Below are positions 24,612-33,970 of a DNA stretch of 64,000 nucleotides, piece by piece. How positions within the stretch are numbered: the stretch's first letter is position 1; each line of letters starts with the position of its first letter. The DNA is from Neobacillus notoginsengisoli (GTDB lineage: Bacteria; Bacillota; Bacilli; Bacillales; Cytobacillaceae): contig NZ_QWEG01000007.1 of the NCBI RefSeq assembly GCF_003515685.1, positions 212,952 through 276,951 on the forward strand. Direction: 5' to 3'. The position numbers and the translations under genes are program-made. The notes under the pieces were generated by a model. The model saw only the letters and a program-made list of their open reading frames with translations. It was not told the DNA's origin and did not search any database.

Positions 24612-26431
24612 GACCATTCACCCTCTTCAGACGGCTCATAAGGGAGGGTGAGAATGATCTGTGTTCCTTTTCCTTCCTCACTTGTTGCCCAGATATTGCC
24701 TCCATGCGCATTGACCATTTCTTTTGCGATGGCAAGACCAAGCCCCGTCCCCCCGAGCTTTCGGGTTCTGGCTTTATCAACCCGGTAAAAGCGGTCAAAT
24801 ATTTTTTCAAGATTTTCTTTCGGTATGCCAATTCCTTCATCTTTTATGCTGACAGTTATTTTCCCATTTTCCTCGAAAAGTGTAAAAATAACTTCCCCGC
24901 CTTCAGGCGAGTATTTCAGAGCGTTGGAAATGATGTTATCAATTACCTGTGTCATCTTGTCCCCATCAATTTCGACAAACAAAGATTTCCGTGGGAGAAT
25001 TCGGGTAAAGCGGACATTTTCACGCTTTGTCATTTCAAAACGGTCAATAATCCTACTTAAAAAATCAGTAAAATCGACCCATTCCTTCGAGAGGCGATAA
25101 TCTCTGCTGTCCATTTTCGATAGCTGAAGCAGGGCGTTGACGAGACGGATCATTCGCTCTGTTTCCGTTTGGGCAACATTTAAAAACTGGGGCCCAACCA
25201 CTGGATCATGCATTACTCCATCCGCCAATGCCTCGAGGTAGCTCCGCATCGTTGTTAGAGGCGTTCTCAACTCATGTGATACATTGGCAACAAACTCCCG
25301 TCGCTCCGCATCAATTTTTTCCTGCTCGGTAATGTCGTGGAGGACAACAATCAGGCCGTTCACAAAGCCGGTTTCTTTTTGGATAACGGACAAATTCGCC
25401 CGCAAAATATAAGGATCGTGTTTTGTACTATAGTCAAGGATGATGGAATCCTTAACTTCGAGCAATTCATCGAACGTATACGTATCGTCAAAATCCAGGA
25501 GGGAGACAATTGGCTGCGATAAGACTGTTTCACGTGAAACGCCCAGCATGTTGGCGGCTGGTTCATTAATGACAATGACGCGGCCTCTGCGATCAGTGGC
25601 AATTACACCGTCAGTCATATAAGCAAGAACCGAGGAAAGCTTCCTGCGTTCGCCTTCAGTCGTAGCCTGTGCTTCCTGGAGTTTTTTTGTTAGGTTATTA
25701 AAAGTCATCGCTAACGTACCAATTTCATCGTAGCCATAAACCTTTACTTTACGCGAAAAATTTCCTTTTGCCATGGCAATCGCCTGTTTTTTCATATCGG
25801 TGATCGGCCTTGTAATTGTCTGGGCCAAAAGAATGCCGAGCAGAGCCGTTATGGAGAGTGCAATCGCAGTACCAGTCGCGAGAATCTTGTTGATCGTCTT
25901 CATCTGCTCAAACACGCTCTCGATATTTGCGACGATGTAAATGGCTCCAATCGTTTTTCTTTCTGACTTAATTGGCGTTGCTAGAGCCCAGATCCGATGG
26001 CCGTTTTTCTCGTCAATCAGAATATCGCTTTGCTCCTCTTCCAGCACAAGCGCCCGTTTAATCCTCAGCTCAGGCGTCCTCTGTCCGACGACTCCCTGAT
26101 CATTCTCCTCTGATGTTCCGATGATTTTTAACGAAGGCGCTTCAATCAGCCTTACCTCAGTGATATCTGCGATGGCAAAATCACGGAGGATTTTTCGGAT
26201 ATCTTCCTCGCGAGTGTCTTCCGGACCCTTCTCTTTGGTCATTTGTTCGACAAGGTTATAGCTTAGCATCGTAACTTGTCGCTTTAAGGACGTCTGGAAA
26301 TTTGTTATAAGTGTCTCTTCCAGCTGCCTGACAAAATAAACCCCGATAATTTGCATGGCAACGAGGATTAATAGTACATAAACAAGGACAAATTTTAAAT
26401 GGATTGATTTAAAAAAGCCGACTCTTCTCAT
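24608..26431 (-). CDS. walK: WalK sensor histidine kinase
   Basis: The essential cell-wall homeostasis kinase. Layout over 607 residues: membrane helix 1 (about 13-34), extracytoplasmic PAS-like sensor, membrane helix 2 (about 183-204), HAMP (about 205-258), cytoplasmic PAS (about 262-370), HisKA with phospho-acceptor His386 (VANVSHELRTPLTT) and HATPase with NALKYSPEG and GTGLGLAI boxes. It phosphorylates WalR and senses cell-wall state and division. The codons for Val-Ser-Arg-Glu-Thr at 298-302 make a near-perfect parS site. Start ATG with AGGAG upstream. Confidence 0.97.
   Translation of the reverse strand: MRRVGFFKSIHLKFVLVYVLLILVAMQIIGVYFVRQLEETLITNFQTSLKRQVTMLSYNLVEQMTKEKGPEDTREEDIRKILRDFAIADITEVRLIEAPSLKIIGTSEENDQGVVGQRTPELRIKRALVLEEEQSDILIDEKNGHRIWALATPIKSERKTIGAIYIVANIESVFEQMKTINKILATGTAIALSITALLGILLAQTITRPITDMKKQAIAMAKGNFSRKVKVYGYDEIGTLAMTFNNLTKKLQEAQATTEGERRKLSSVLAYMTDGVIATDRRGRVIVINEPAANMLGVSRETVLSQPIVSLLDFDDTYTFDELLEVKDSIILDYSTKHDPYILRANLSVIQKETGFVNGLIVVLHDITEQEKIDAERREFVANVSHELRTPLTTMRSYLEALADGVMHDPVVGPQFLNVAQTETERMIRLVNALLQLSKMDSRDYRLSKEWVDFTDFLSRIIDRFEMTKRENVRFTRILPRKSLFVEIDGDKMTQVIDNIISNALKYSPEGGEVIFTLFEENGKITVSIKDEGIGIPKENLEKIFDRFYRVDKARTRKLGGTGLGLAIAKEMVNAHGGNIWATSEEGKGTQIILTLPYEPSEEGEWS
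25526..25541. promoter_or_regulatory. parS-like site inside walK
   Basis: TGTTTCACGTGAAACG matches the 16-base parS consensus at 15 positions, differing only in the last base. Probably bound by ParB (Spo0J). Confidence 0.75.
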
Positions 26432-26439
26432 GAAGATAC

Positions 26440-27147
26440 TTACTCCTGATCAGGATTTCGCAAATAATAGCCGACTCCTCTTCTTGTCACAATCCAGGCT
26501 GGATGGCTTGGGTTATCTTCAATCTTCTCGCGGAGCCGTCTTACCGTTACATCCACAGTGCGGACGTCACCAAAATAATCATAACCCCAGACGGTTTGTA
26601 GAAGATGTTCCCTTGTCATAACCTGCCCAATGTGTTTAGCAAGATAGTGGAGAAGCTCAAACTCACGGTGTGTTAATTCAATTGTTTCGCCCCGTTTGGA
26701 TACAACATAGGCATCCGGATGGATGGTCAAGGACCCTACTTCAATTTCATTGGATGAATCCTCTGCGCCTTGTCCTACCGGAAGCTGATGGCGGCGGAGG
26801 TTAGCCTTAACCCTGGCAATTAGTTCCCTTGTGCTGAATGGCTTCGTTACATAGTCATCTGCCCCCAGCTCAAGGCCGAGAACCTTATCGATTTCCGAAT
26901 CCTTCGCAGTGAGCATGATAATTGGCATTTCGTATTTTTTCCTAACTTCACGGCACACTTCCATTCCATCGCGGAGTGGCAGCATAATATCAAGAAGGAT
27001 CAGGTCAGGCTGTACTTCTTCAACCATGGAGATAGCCTCGTTCCCATCGTATGCGCAATAAACTGTGTAGCCCTCTTTCTTGAGATTGAACTGGAGTATA
27101 TCCGCAATCGGCTTCTCATCGTCTACAACTAATATTTTCTTTTCCAT
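26440..27147 (-). CDS. walR: WalR response regulator
   Basis: OmpR-type regulator of 235 residues. Receiver domain with Asp9/Asp10, phospho-acceptor Asp53 (LILLDIMLP) and Lys (TKPFS), and a C-terminal winged helix (about 135-233) ending near GVGYYLR. It controls genes for peptidoglycan hydrolases and is essential in relatives. Start ATG at 27147, seven bases after AAGGAG; the first in-frame ATG two codons earlier would be 1 base from it. Head of the walRKHIJ operon. The M23 peptidase gene immediately upstream is the sort of gene WalR controls. Confidence 0.97.
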   Translation of the reverse strand: MEKKILVVDDEKPIADILQFNLKKEGYTVYCAYDGNEAISMVEEVQPDLILLDIMLPLRDGMEVCREVRKKYEMPIIMLTAKDSEIDKVLGLELGADDYVTKPFSTRELIARVKANLRRHQLPVGQGAEDSSNEIEVGSLTIHPDAYVVSKRGETIELTHREFELLHYLAKHIGQVMTREHLLQTVWGYDYFGDVRTVDVTVRRLREKIEDNPSHPAWIVTRRGVGYYLRNPDQE

Positions 27148-27264
27148 CCCCATACTCCTTCCTCTATACCGTTTCCCTTACTTTTACACGTTAATTTACT
27201 ATTTTACTTTACCATTTTACAGCCCATAAATCATCTATTAGAAACATTTGCTAGCTAGTGGAAA

Positions 27265-27290
27265 AGCCCCCAGCATCTGGCTGGAGGCTA
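27265..27290 (-). terminator. Terminator after the M23 peptidase gene
   Basis: Stem AGCCTCCAGC / GCTGGGGGCT followed by TTTTCC on the minus strand, 10 bases beyond the stop codon. Confidence 0.7.
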
Positions 27291-27300
27291 ATAAATCGTA

Positions 27301-28767
27301 TTATTTACGCAGGTACTTCATCGGATTCTGAAGGCTGCCGTTCTTATATACTTCAAAGTGGAGATGTACGCCGGTAGAATTACCGGTGGAACCCATATTG
27401 CCAATCTTGGAACCTTTTGCAACTGTTTGGCCCGCTCTTACGTCTATTGAAGAAAGATGGGCATAGACTGTGCGGAAACCATTCTGGTGGTCAATGACAA
27501 TTTTGTTCCCATACCCGCCATCCCAGCCTGCTGATACAACTGTACCGTTGTCTGCAGCTTTTATCGTCAGATTTGATGGACGTGCAATGTCAATTCCTTT
27601 ATGCATTTTGCCCCAGCGGTGTCCTACCTGACTGGAAACATACCCGCCGGATGCAGGCCAAGCGAATGAGCCTTCACCACGGGATGGAACGACTTTTGTT
27701 CCTCTAACAATGATATGGTTAACCGGCTTCTGGGTGACCTGTTCCTTCACCACCGCATTCTTAATCACTTTACCGTTTTTCTCGGATACGGCGTAGGTCA
27801 CTTCGCGCTCGCCGTTCTTACCCTCTTGCTTAACTTTTTTGTCCCCTTTAAACATGGACGCATTATCTTCAACTTCTGTCTGGAAGGAAACTGTTTCTTT
27901 TTTGAACATTTCTTTGTCGACGATTATTTCAAGGTATGGCTTTGGAACCGTAATATTCAACTCTTGGCCGATTTTAAGAAGTGAATCTTCTTTCATTCCC
28001 GGATTCAGGGCTAGCAGCTCGGATGTTGAAAGATTAGCTCCAACTGCGATTGAACCAAGGACATCGCCATCTTTTACAGTGTATTTCTGTTCTTCAAGTG
28101 TCCCTTTCAGTAGGAAATTAACTGCCTCATCCGGAGTAAGGATGTTTTGTGGCTCTGTAGTTGTTTCTTTTACCTCTGCCTCATTCGTTAAACGAACATC
28201 AAGAATACGAGTTTCATTTTCCTTGAGTGCGGGTAATGCAGTAGAAGGATGTTCTTTCCTAGCTTCAAATTCTTTGAGCTGTTCTTCTGTTACATATTTA
28301 AGCTTCAGCTTTTTAAGCGTTTCTTCGGCAGCTTCTTTGCTCCCCAGTTGCACAACCGGTTGACCATCAATGACAATTGCCGCTGATTCAACTTCAAGCG
28401 TTATTTCCTCAGCAAGCTTCTCTGCAGCTTTTTGGTTGTTTGCTGTAGAGCGGAAAACCTGCTCAGAAATGTATGTAAGCTTCGATCCAAGCTTAAAGTC
28501 AATTCCTTTGTTGGCCTGCTTCATTTCCTGAAGTTCTCTATCAATAATTGATTCAACTACACTCTTATCAGAAACAGTGCCTATGTATGTATCATTCAAA
28601 TAAACATAATAAACAGTCGTCAGGCTATTTGCTGAACCAATTGCTTGGCCTGATCCAAATACAAGCGCTGAAGCCGCAATCGCAGTCACCATCATCTTTT
28701 TAAGCGGATGTAATACTTTATTCGGTTTTTTCGTTAGCACGGTACTTTCCTTTGAAATGAATTCCAT
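27301..28767 (-). CDS. LysM/G5/M23 cell-wall endopeptidase
   Basis: A secreted 488-residue peptidoglycan hydrolase. It has a long basic N-terminus and hydrophobic signal or anchor (about 26-46), a LysM domain (about 230-275, YTVKDGDVLGSIA), a G5-like domain (about 280-360) and a C-terminal M23 metallopeptidase (about 385-480). The zinc residues are in KGIDIA and HLHFE, with the HLSS motif between. It cuts peptide cross-links in the wall. Its place beside walR suggests control by WalR, although I could not find a clear pair of WalR half-sites. ATG start with AGGGAGGA. Confidence 0.92.
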   Translation of the reverse strand: MEFISKESTVLTKKPNKVLHPLKKMMVTAIAASALVFGSGQAIGSANSLTTVYYVYLNDTYIGTVSDKSVVESIIDRELQEMKQANKGIDFKLGSKLTYISEQVFRSTANNQKAAEKLAEEITLEVESAAIVIDGQPVVQLGSKEAAEETLKKLKLKYVTEEQLKEFEARKEHPSTALPALKENETRILDVRLTNEAEVKETTTEPQNILTPDEAVNFLLKGTLEEQKYTVKDGDVLGSIAVGANLSTSELLALNPGMKEDSLLKIGQELNITVPKPYLEIIVDKEMFKKETVSFQTEVEDNASMFKGDKKVKQEGKNGEREVTYAVSEKNGKVIKNAVVKEQVTQKPVNHIIVRGTKVVPSRGEGSFAWPASGGYVSSQVGHRWGKMHKGIDIARPSNLTIKAADNGTVVSAGWDGGYGNKIVIDHQNGFRTVYAHLSSIDVRAGQTVAKGSKIGNMGSTGNSTGVHLHFEVYKNGSLQNPMKYLRK

Positions 28768-29159
28768 TGTTATCCTCCCTGAGCGACAGAAACAAAACCT
28801 CTTAATTACTCAAAAATAATTCTATTATCTTATTGGGAAATACTTGATTCTCATAACACGTCTATACTTTACCATAAAATGATTTAAATAGATTATAAGT
28901 CCTTATAATGTAACAAAAATGTATAATAGATGACATTTAAAGGAAACAACAACTGTGGTTTTAACCCCTTTTTCATAAAGTGGTTCCATTTTTTCACTAT
29001 AAAACGGGTCGAAAAGCCTACAAAACCTGGGTTTTAAAAAGTTTTTTCTACTTTCATAGTGAAAACGACAGAGAATAACAAAGTTCGAGTGCATATTGTA
29101 TATTTTTGGGTTTTTTATTACGAAGAGGTTACAATTGTTAATGGATGTTGGGAAATAAC
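28768..29159. other. Intergenic region upstream of the M23 peptidase gene
   Basis: AT-rich, about 390 bases. It should contain the peptidase promoter, but I see no clear -35/-10 pair or WalR box. A minus-strand frame at 28903-29226 runs into the tRNA-Phe gene and is not credible. Confidence 0.4.
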
Positions 29160-29190
29160 AAAAGAGGGCAGAATCATCTGCCCTCTTTTG
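29160..29190. terminator. Terminator of the tRNA cluster
   Basis: Perfect stem AAAGAGGGCAGA / TCTGCCCTCTTT with T-runs on both strands, immediately after tRNA-Phe in the minus direction. Confidence 0.9.
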
Positions 29191-29194
29191 TTCA

Positions 29195-29267
29195 TGGCTC
29201 AGGACGGAATCGAACCGCCGACACAAGGATTTTCAGTCCTTTGCTCTACCGACTGAGCTACTGAGCC
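29195..29267 (-). tRNA. tRNA-Phe (GAA)
   Basis: Complete cloverleaf: acceptor GGCTCAG / CTGAGCC, D-arm TAGCTCAGTCGGTAGAGCA, anticodon GAA in ACTGAAAATCC, T-arm GGCGGTTCGATTCCGTC. The CCA end is not encoded beyond the discriminator A. Last gene of the cluster. Confidence 0.97.
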
Positions 29268-29353
29268 GTATTAAGTTTTGTTTCCTACTATAATGTTTAC
29301 AATCGCCTTTGTCCCCGCCTCAGGAAATAACGCAAGAAGCGGCTCGGCGGGTA

Positions 29354-29412
29354 CAACTCGAAGATTAATCATGGAAGCTTTGCTCGTTGCTCTACCGACT
29401 GAGCTACTGCCT
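29354..29412 (-). pseudogene. Duplicated 5' tRNA half (Phe-like) with conserved tail
   Basis: On the minus strand GGCAGTAGCTCAGTCGGTAGAGCA matches the 5' half of the tRNA-Phe that follows. It then leaves the tRNA and runs into AACGAGCAAAGCTTC-ATGA-TAATC, shared with 29792-29850. No 3' half follows, so no functional tRNA is made. Confidence 0.75.
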
Positions 29413-29470
29413 TATTAAGTTTAGTTCAATTCAATAACCGATCTTATATATGTATAGCACTTATTATAAG

Positions 29471-29547
29471 TGGCGGTCTGGACGGGACTCGAACCCGCGA
29501 CCTCCTGCGTGACAGGCAGGCATTCTAACCAACTGAACTACCAGACC
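29471..29547 (-). tRNA. tRNA-Asp (GTC)
   Basis: Acceptor GGTCTGG / CCAGACC, anticodon GTC in CCTGTCACG, T-arm CGCGGGTTCGAGTCCCG, discriminator G and encoded CCA. Confidence 0.97.
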
Positions 29548-29558
29548 AAAAAAAATAA

Positions 29559-29630
29559 TGACCCCTACGGGATTCGAACCCGTGTTACCGCCGTGAAAGG
29601 GCGGTGTCTTAACCGCTTGACCAAGGGGCC
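29559..29630 (-). tRNA. tRNA-Glu (TTC)
   Basis: Acceptor GGCCCCT / AGGGGTC, anticodon TTC in CCTTTCACG, T-arm ACGGGTTCGAATCCCGT; no encoded CCA. 11 bases from tRNA-Asp. Confidence 0.96.
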
Positions 29631-29646
29631 ATTTATAAAGAATAAA

Positions 29647-29722
29647 TGGTGAGCCATGAAGGACTCGAACCTTCGACCCTCTGATTAAAAGTCAGATGCT
29701 CTACCGACTGAGCTAATGGCTC
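29647..29722 (-). tRNA. tRNA-Lys (TTT)
   Basis: Acceptor GAGCCAT / ATGGCTC, D-arm TAGCTCAGTCGGTAGAGCA, anticodon TTT in ACTTTTAAT, T-arm GAAGGTTCGAGTCCTTC, encoded CCA. Confidence 0.97.
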
Positions 29723-29791
29723 GTAATGGGATAGTTCCCTAAAATAAATTACACTCAGACAGATGCTCCGTAAAACTTTCGTTTTACTCCG

Positions 29792-29850
29792 CAACTCGCG
29801 GATTATTCATGAAGCTTTGCTCGTTGCTCTACCGACTGAGCTAATGGCTC
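29792..29850 (-). pseudogene. Duplicated 5' tRNA half (Lys) with conserved tail
   Basis: On the minus strand the first 26 bases are identical to the 5' half of the tRNA-Lys that follows downstream. The sequence then changes to AACGAGCAAAGCTTC-ATGA-TAATC and CGAGTTG, the same tail as at 29354-29412. Confidence 0.78.
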
Positions 29851-30456
29851 TTAACTTAAGTAAACTACTAACTGTTTTCTCTTTTTTCAGTAGCAACGTT
29901 TTTTATAATAACAAATAGAGAAACCAAGTGCAAGCAGTTTGATAGATTTTTTTTCAAAACGAGAAATTTTTGTTCGTTTTATTTCATTCCCCTCGGTTCA
30001 ATCTTTAAACATTTATCTCTTTATCAACAAGGCTAGCCTATATTAACTATGTAAAGACCGCAAATTGACTAGTTCTCTCTTGCAAAAAAATATAAAATAA
30101 CTAGCCATTTTTGCAAAAGTCCAAAAAAATAACTAGTCGGCGTCAGACGCTAACTATAAAGTAATAGTTATTTCGGGTACAAACGCATTTAGATTTATAG
30201 TCATATAGCTAATTTTCACTAGCTATCACTCAATATTTAGTAGTTAATTTCCACCAGCAATAACTTTCAACTCAATATTTAATCGTTAATGTTTACTAGT
30301 CAACTCCTTCGTACTTCTTGGAGCCTCTCCTTAAATCCTCATTCACCTTTCGTATTACAACTAATTTTCACTATTCACCTCATTCGTACTTGATTGCCCT
30401 TCCCTTCAAACCACCGTTCACCTTCACCCCCCCTTCAAAAATAACCGAATTCCATA
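29851..30456. other. Gene-free region with degenerate AT-rich repeats
   Basis: About 600 bases upstream of the tRNA cluster and downstream of purA. No gene is credible. Between about 30060 and 30300 there are repeated pieces of the type ACTAGC / TAGTTAATTT / TCAATATTTA, loosely spaced at 40-50 bases. The tRNA operon promoter should lie in the first 100-150 bases but I cannot fix it. Confidence 0.45.
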
Positions 30457-30487
30457 AAAAAACCCTCTCCAACAGGAAAGGGTCTAA
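30457..30487 (-). terminator. purA terminator
   Basis: Minus-strand stem GACCCTTTCC / GGAGAGGGTT running into a T-run, 10 bases after the purA stop codon. Confidence 0.75.
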
Positions 30488-30496
30488 CACCATCAC

Positions 30497-31819
<1,323 letters not shown>

Positions 31820-31878
31820 TTATTTTTAAGCAACAAACCATTCCAATCTTACCAACTTTGCATATAAAAATCAACTAA

Positions 31879-31917
31879 ACACGAACATTAAATTAATAAT
31901 ATCCCTTATTCGTTCGT
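31879..31917. promoter_or_regulatory. Possible PurR boxes upstream of purA
   Basis: Two opposed GAAC/GTTC elements (CGAACATT and TTCGTTCG) resemble halves of inverted PurBoxes, but their spacing is wider than in the B. subtilis pur sites. Tentative. Confidence 0.35.
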
Positions 31918-31978
31918 TATAATGTTTTCCTTCTAGTAGACTCGCTATAGTTTACCCCCTTTTGCAAAATTAAAGCAA

Positions 31979-32006
31979 AAAACCGCCCTATTAAAGGACG
32001 GCTGGC
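31979..32006 (-). terminator. dnaC terminator
   Basis: Minus-strand stem GCCGTCCTTT / AAAGGACGGC-like pairing (GCCGTCC / GGGCGGT) followed by TTTTTTGC, 16 bases after the dnaC stop codon. Confidence 0.7.
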
Positions 32007-32021
32007 TTTAACATTATATAT

Positions 32022-33386
32022 TTATGCCCCCGGCGGGACTGCGGAATCACCAAAACGAGTATCTAAATTGACGAATTTATTGTATTCCTTCACAAATGCG
32101 AGCTGAACGGTTCCTGTTGGGCCATTCCTTTGCTTGGCAATGATAATTTCAATAATATTCTTATTCTCAGACTCTTTGTCATAATAGTCATCCCTGTATA
32201 GGAAGGCTACGATATCGGCATCCTGCTCGATACTTCCGGATTCACGGATATCCGACATCATCGGACGCTTGTCTTGGCGCTGCTCAACGCCACGGGATAA
32301 CTGGGAAAGCGCAATGACCGGGACTTCCAGTTCACGGGCAAGCTGTTTAAGAGAACGGGAGATTTCAGAAACCTCCTGCTGGCGGTTCTCGCCGCTCCGG
32401 CCGCTTCCCAAAATCAACTGAAGGTAGTCGATCATAATCATGCCAAGCCCCTGCTCTTGCTTCAGGCGCCGACACTTGGATCGAATATCTGCAACACGGA
32501 CCCCTGGGGTATCATCAATAAAAATACCCGCGCGAGACAAGCTTCCCATTGCCATCGTCAGCTTTCCCCAATCCTCATCCGTCAAGGAGCCGGTTCTTAA
32601 TCTTTGGGCATCGATATTCCCTTCCGCACAGAGCATCCTCATGACGAGTTGCTCAGCGCCCATTTCGAGACTGAAAATCGCGACATTCTCACCCGTTTTG
32701 ACGGCAACATTTTGAGCAATGTTCAAGGCAAATGCCGTTTTACCAACAGATGGCCGCGCACCGACGATAATTAGGTCATTGCGCTGAAAGCCGGCAGTCA
32801 TCCTGTCAAGCTCTTGGAAACCGGTAGCAATTCCCGTAATATCGCCTTTCCGGTTATGCATGGATTCAATATTGTCATACGTCCGTACTAATACGTCTTT
32901 AATATTATGAAAAGCCCCGGCATTTTTACGCTGGGCAACCTCCATAATACTTTTTTCCGCTTCTGAAAGAAGGAGTTCCACTTCATCCTCGCGGGAGTAT
33001 CCCTCCTGGGCAATGGTGGTTGCTGTTCGGATCAGGCGCCGCAGCAATGATTTCTCTTCCACGATTTTTGCATAATACTCCATGTTGGCAGCTGTTGGAA
33101 CAGAGCCTGCGAGTTCACTTAAATAGCTGACTCCTCCTGTATCCTCGAGCAATTTGGCAGCCGCCAATTCCTCTGTGACAGTAACAAGGTCGACTGCTTT
33201 TCCTTCATCATTCAGTTTAAGCATCATATTAAAAATCTTTTGGTGGGCCGCACGGTAAAAATCTTCGGGAATCAATATTTCGGTAGCCAGTGTCAATGAA
33301 GCCGGTTCTAGGAAAATAGCTCCAAGCACGGCCTGTTCTGCTTCTATATTCTGAGGCGGCATCCGATCCGCAAACACATCGTTCAT
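32022..33386 (-). CDS. dnaC: Replicative DNA helicase (DnaB-type)
   Basis: Hexameric helicase that unwinds DNA at the fork. 454 residues. N-terminal DnaB domain (MPPQNIEAEQAVLGAIFLEP), linker, then a RecA-like ATPase with Walker A GARPSVGKTAFALN (about 206-219), Walker B MIMIDYLQL (about 312) and arginine-finger region QRNGPTGT. Called DnaC in Bacillus, DnaB in E. coli. Transcribed after rplI, from which it is separated by a terminator hairpin. Confidence 0.98.
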   Translation of the reverse strand: MNDVFADRMPPQNIEAEQAVLGAIFLEPASLTLATEILIPEDFYRAAHQKIFNMMLKLNDEGKAVDLVTVTEELAAAKLLEDTGGVSYLSELAGSVPTAANMEYYAKIVEEKSLLRRLIRTATTIAQEGYSREDEVELLLSEAEKSIMEVAQRKNAGAFHNIKDVLVRTYDNIESMHNRKGDITGIATGFQELDRMTAGFQRNDLIIVGARPSVGKTAFALNIAQNVAVKTGENVAIFSLEMGAEQLVMRMLCAEGNIDAQRLRTGSLTDEDWGKLTMAMGSLSRAGIFIDDTPGVRVADIRSKCRRLKQEQGLGMIMIDYLQLILGSGRSGENRQQEVSEISRSLKQLARELEVPVIALSQLSRGVEQRQDKRPMMSDIRESGSIEQDADIVAFLYRDDYYDKESENKNIIEIIIAKQRNGPTGTVQLAFVKEYNKFVNLDTRFGDSAVPPGA

Positions 33387-33432
33387 TAAAATAACCCCCT
33401 GTCCCTAGAGGTACTCATTTATATACACGGCG

Positions 33433-33461
33433 AAAAAAAAGTGACCAGCTGAGCCGATCAC
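33433..33461 (-). terminator. Terminator between rplI and dnaC
   Basis: Minus-strand stem GTGATCGGCTC / GAGCCGATCAC-like (GTGAtCgGCT / AGCtGgTCAC) followed by eight T. Confidence 0.8.
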
Positions 33462-33518
33462 AATTTCGTGTTGCTACTCTATTATCTTATCATGTTCCTA
33501 AGTGAACTACATTAAAAA

Positions 33519-33968
33519 TTAGTTTCCTTCTTTTACATGTACGTTCAGCACAGCAGTAACTTCGTGATGGAGCTTTACTGGCACCTTTGTCATTCCTAGT
33601 GAGCGGATGGCATCCTCAAGTTCCATTTTCCGCCTGTCAAGTTTAATTCCTTGCTTCTTTTGAAGCTCTTCAGCAATCTGCTTCGTTGTTATGGAGCCGA
33701 ATAACCTGCCGCCTTCACCGGATTTTGCAGTTAATTCCACAGTGATTTTTTCAAGTTTTGCTTTAAGGTCTTTCGCCTCAGCAAGCTCTTGGGTAGCCAT
33801 CTTTTCCTCTTTTTTCTTTTGGGCGTTTAAATTGCTCATATTCGCAGAAGTTGCCTCAACGGCGAGCCCCTGCTTGAATAAAAAATTGTGTGCGTAACCA
33901 TCAGCGACGTTTTTGACTTCGCCTTTCTTGCCTTTTCCTTTTACATCTTTCAAAAAAATAACCTTCAT
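33519..33968 (-). CDS. rplI: 50S ribosomal protein L9
   Basis: 149-residue L9: N-terminal rRNA-binding domain ([20 protein letters not shown] in the first 20 residues), long connecting helix rich in Lys and Glu (about 40-75) and C-terminal domain beginning around residue 80. Starts 2 bases after the gdpP stop codon with GGAGG, so gdpP and rplI are coupled, as in most Bacillales. Confidence 0.98.
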   Translation of the reverse strand: MKVIFLKDVKGKGKKGEVKNVADGYAHNFLFKQGLAVEATSANMSNLNAQKKKEEKMATQELAEAKDLKAKLEKITVELTAKSGEGGRLFGSITTKQIAEELQKKQGIKLDRRKMELEDAIRSLGMTKVPVKLHHEVTAVLNVHVKEGN

Positions 33969-33970
33969 TC

